Source: Spirochaetaceae bacterium
Lineage (GTDB): Bacteria > Spirochaetota > Spirochaetia > Treponematales > Breznakiellaceae
NCBI GenBank assembly: GCA_031279895.1
Contig: JAITHR010000122.1
Location: 1-9,046 of the forward strand
Reading direction: 5' to 3'
DNA length: 9,046 nt
Below, in pieces: positions 7,350 to 9,046 of the stretch. A program made the position numbers and the translations under genes. The notes below the pieces were generated by a model that made no database searches, had not been told where the DNA came from, and saw only the letters and a program-made list of their open reading frames with translations. Numbering within the stretch: position 1 is the first letter of the stretch; every line of letters begins with the position of its first letter.

Positions 7350-7374
7350 GGCGGCTTCCGCACAGAAGCCCGCC
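7350..7374 (+). other. Stem-loop in the 60-base gap before the P-loop gene
   Basis: GGCGGCTTC (7350-7358) can pair with GAAGCCCGCC (7365-7374) with one bulged C and a six-base loop CGCACA. No T-run follows, so it is not a normal intrinsic terminator. It could mark an mRNA processing or stability boundary between the DUF4387-like gene and the last gene. Overlapping reading is absent, so the stem is not explained by coding constraint. Confidence 0.35.
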
Positions 7375-7400
7375 GCGCCGGTACCCATCGGGAGGTACGA

Positions 7401-8348
7401 ATGCCGTATTCCGACAGGATGCAGAAAAGCCACCTTTACACCGTATTCTTCGCCCCCAGGGGCTTCGAGCGTATGGCTGACCTGGGGATGCAGATAGCCC
7501 AGCAGTACCTGAGCCCCTTTGACAAGCTTATAGGGCTTGTGGGGCGCGCCGGCTCCGGCAAAAGCATGATGATTAAGGGGATGTTTCCGGGGCTTGAACT
7601 CGTGAACGACGACGACGGGGTAAACGTCCGGCCCCTGCCGCTCCTTGACCTTGAAGACGACGACGGGGATACCGGTTTTTACAGCGCCCATACCTATCAT
7701 ATCGACGTGCATTTCGAGGCGGCGTTTACCCAGACGCACCGGCTTGCCGAGGCGGTGCGCGGCGCGGTCTCCCGCGGGAAACGGGTGGTGGTGGAGCATT
7801 TCGACCTTCTCTACCCTTCCCTGGGACGGAACGCGCACCTCCTTATCGGCATCGGCGAGGAAGTGATTATCACGCGCCCCACGCTTTTCGGGCCCGAACC
7901 CGCGGACATTGCGGACATCGTGTTCGCGTCCCTCCCGCTCCGGCGGATGACCCACAGCGCCGAGGACCTCTGCGAGTACGTTATGCGCAAGCGCGGCCTC
8001 ACCGAGCCGTTTCTGCACGCCGACGTGCGGCACGGCTTTATTTTCAGTTTCCAGAGCAAACCCGCGCTCCCGCCCGGGCTCGACGAGGTGGAAAACGCGG
8101 TAAACGACCTCATCCGGGCGGACATCCCCATTTCTTTCCACGACGACCGGCACATCCGCATCGGCGACGACCTCTGGCTCTGCCACGGCCCGCGTATGCA
8201 CGTCCGCAGCACCGGAGAAATAAAGCATTTCACCCTCAACAAGGAATATCTGGTCGAACCGATTACCGACCGGTTCCTCCTCGTAGGGGTTGTCGGAGAA
8301 CAGGGCGCCCAAAAGATAAGCGACCTCAACAGCCTCCGGCTGCTCTAA
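7401..8348 (+). CDS. P-loop NTPase, last gene of the glutamate mutase operon
   Basis: The 315-residue protein has a clear Walker A, GRAGSGKS (48-55), preceded by the conserved-looking block FDKLIGLV and followed by MIKGMFPGLELVNDDDGVNV. RVVVEHFD (128-135) is a candidate Walker B. FGPEPADI (163-170) and MTHSAEDLCEY (183-193) are further landmarks. From memory this resembles proteins labelled alanine-tRNA synthetase second additional domain, found alone in some anaerobes. I cannot confirm that label and it would not define a function. There is no signal peptide or membrane segment. GGGAGGT (7390-7396) sets the start. The final codons, reading NSLRLL and stop, lie inside a copy of the flanking hairpin repeat (8330-8342). 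A kinase-like or switch-like ATPase role linked to glutamate or B12 metabolism is possible, with substrate unknown. Confidence 0.85.
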   Translation: MPYSDRMQKSHLYTVFFAPRGFERMADLGMQIAQQYLSPFDKLIGLVGRAGSGKSMMIKGMFPGLELVNDDDGVNVRPLPLLDLEDDDGDTGFYSAHTYHIDVHFEAAFTQTHRLAEAVRGAVSRGKRVVVEHFDLLYPSLGRNAHLLIGIGEEVIITRPTLFGPEPADIADIVFASLPLRRMTHSAEDLCEYVMRKRGLTEPFLHADVRHGFIFSFQSKPALPPGLDEVENAVNDLIRADIPISFHDDRHIRIGDDLWLCHGPRMHVRSTGEIKHFTLNKEYLVEPITDRFLLVGVVGEQGAQKISDLNSLRLL

Positions 8349-8381
8349 ACCGCCGGCGCCCAGCCTCCGGCTGTTTTAAAC
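8330..8381 (+). repeat. Two hairpin repeats at the end of the operon
   Basis: CAGCCTCCGGCTG occurs at 8330-8342 and again at 8361-8373, 31 bases apart. The copies are followed by CTCTAAAC and TTTTAAAC respectively. The first copy is inside the coding sequence and supplies its last codons and stop. The hairpin is identical to the six copies in the left tandem array (75, 102, 163, 225, 252 and 314). Confidence 0.8.
8361..8377 (+). terminator. Possible intrinsic terminator of the operon
   Basis: A 5-bp GC-rich stem with a TCC loop is followed directly by TTTT, 13 bases after the stop codon of the last gene. The stem is short for a terminator and the T-run is brief, but the position is right. 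The same hairpin elsewhere is followed by TTTC, so termination may be one use of a dispersed repeat. Confidence 0.35.
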
Positions 8382-8546
8382 GGCTACCCGCATAGCGACT
8401 CTAAGCGGTCTCCGCCCGCTTTGCCGCGGTATCAGGAAGCTTATGGAACCGCCGCCGTCTCCGACGGTGTTAAACGGCTTCCCGCATAGCGACTCTAAGC
8501 GGTCTCCGCCCGCTTTGCCGCGCTCCGCAGGAAGCTTTTGAAACCG
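8377..8546. repeat. Two direct copies of a roughly 75-bp module
   Basis: Copies at 8377-8451 and 8471-8546 begin with TAAACGGCT, share CCCGCATAGCGACTCTAAGC and CCGCCCGCTTTGCCGCG, and end in GGAAGCTTNTGRAACCG. They differ by one base of length and few substitutions. The hairpin CCGTC-TCC-GACGG (8455-8467) separates them and CCGTC-AGA-GACGG (8544-8556) follows the second. The same module, more diverged, is found at 420-508. Confidence 0.85.
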
Positions 8547-8569
8547 TCAGAGACGGTAACTCTTTTATT
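8543..8569 (+). terminator. Weak terminator-like hairpin after the second module
   Basis: ACCGTC-AGA-GACGGT forms a 6-bp stem (8543-8557), followed by AACTCTTTTATT. The T-rich stretch starts several bases after the stem, so efficiency would be low. It may simply be another member of the hairpin repeat family. Confidence 0.25.
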
Positions 8570-8581
8570 CATAGAGAGTTA

Positions 8582-9046
8582 GAGACACGTCTCCCCGCTT
8601 TGGAAACACGTATTTCCGTCACAGAAATACGTATTTCCGTCACGGAAATACGTCCTGCCGTCCTGGAAATACGCATTTCCGTCACAGAAATCCGTATTTC
8701 CGTCCTGGAAACACGTATTTCCGCCCTGGAAACACGTATTTCCGTCCTGGAAACACGTATTTCCGTCACAGAAATCCGTATTTCCGTCACAGAAATCCGT
8801 ATTTCCGTCACGGAATTCCGTATTTCCGTCCTGGAAACACGTATTTCCGTCACAGAAATCCGTATTTCCGTCACGGAAACACGTCCTGCCGTCCTGGAAA
8901 TACGCATTTCCGTCACGGAAACACGTCCTGCCGTCCTGGAAATACGTCCTTCCGTCACGGAAATACGTCCTGCCGTCCTGGAAATACGCATTTCCGTCAC
9001 GGAAACACGTCCTGCCGTCCTGGAAATACGCATTTCCGTCACGGAA
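8582..9046. repeat. Right 21-bp tandem array, 22 units, self-complementary
   Basis: Twenty-two 21-bp units run without any insertion or deletion to the window end and clearly continue past it. A unit is GAAAYACGTATTTCCGTCA-like, with variants TCCTGCC or GCATTTCC in the middle and CCTG in place of CACG. Perfect palindromes arise inside units (GAAATACGTATTTC, 8624-8637) and across unit joints (arm CGTATTTCCG, loop TCA, 8630-8652). The plus strand is open from 8474 to the edge without an ATG and reads as the heptad [I/P][S/A]V[T/L]E[T/I]R. The minus strand is open from the edge to a TGA at 8569 and reads as ISVTEIR or ISRTAGR heptads. No start or ribosome binding site is visible for either, so I leave it as a repeat. 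A partial coding region entering from outside on the minus strand cannot be excluded. Confidence 0.9.

Noticed and set aside
7071..8312. A 413-codon minus-strand frame opposite the DUF4387-like and P-loop genes
   Set aside because: It mirrors two convincing plus-strand genes with ribosome binding sites and a Walker A motif, so it is a codon-bias shadow. The same applies to the minus-strand frame at 5919-6947.
8582..9046. CRISPR array
   Set aside because: Units are contiguous 21-bp repeats with no unique spacers and no cas genes nearby.
8474..9046. Plus-strand protein gene through the right array
   Set aside because: The frame is open to the edge but has no ATG and no ribosome binding site, and the opposite strand reads as the same type of heptad, so coding on either strand is unproven.

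Overview
The window carries one compact plus-strand operon of seven genes (1064-8348), set between two blocks of GC-rich repetitive DNA (1-980 and 8330-9046). The first four genes are recognisable by catalytic residues as well as overall similarity: glutamate mutase small subunit (glmS), its ATP-dependent reactivating factor (glmL), the large subunit (glmE) and methylaspartate ammonia-lyase (mal). Together they convert L-glutamate to (2S,3S)-3-methylaspartate and then to mesaconate plus ammonia. This is the entry half of the methylaspartate route of glutamate fermentation, or a variant of it used elsewhere in metabolism.

The last three genes are not explained by the known pathway. They are an AtuA/DUF1446-like protein (459 aa), a DUF4387-like small protein (105 aa) and a P-loop NTPase (315 aa). 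Spacings of 12, 18 and 60 bases and good ribosome binding sites tie them to the operon. No recognisable mesaconase or citramalate lyase is present. The AtuA/DUF4387 pair is therefore a candidate for a later step or an accessory job. This is inference from position, not from known chemistry.

Left flank (1-1063): a mosaic tandem array of 62-bp and 27-bp units (about 55-372), a hairpin module (373-508), a 21-bp-period array (about 587-822), and an inverted copy of the hairpin region (854-980). A short unique stretch follows with a sigma70-type promoter and a 20-bp inverted repeat just before glmS. Right flank (8330-9046): the same hairpin begins inside the last codons of the P-loop gene, a roughly 75-bp module occurs twice, and a 21-bp array of 22 units runs off the window edge. 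The two flanks thus hold the same kinds of repeat in the same order. In the right array the unit is nearly self-complementary, so both strands stay open and both read as the same kind of heptapeptide repeat.

The organism is a bacterium with a GC-rich genome and AAGGAG-type ribosome binding sites. Glutamate mutase genes of this type together with such dense dispersed repeats recall termite-gut treponemes and related spirochaetes, but this is an impression from memory. An anaerobic clostridial lineage cannot be excluded. No transposase, tRNA, rRNA or CRISPR array was seen.
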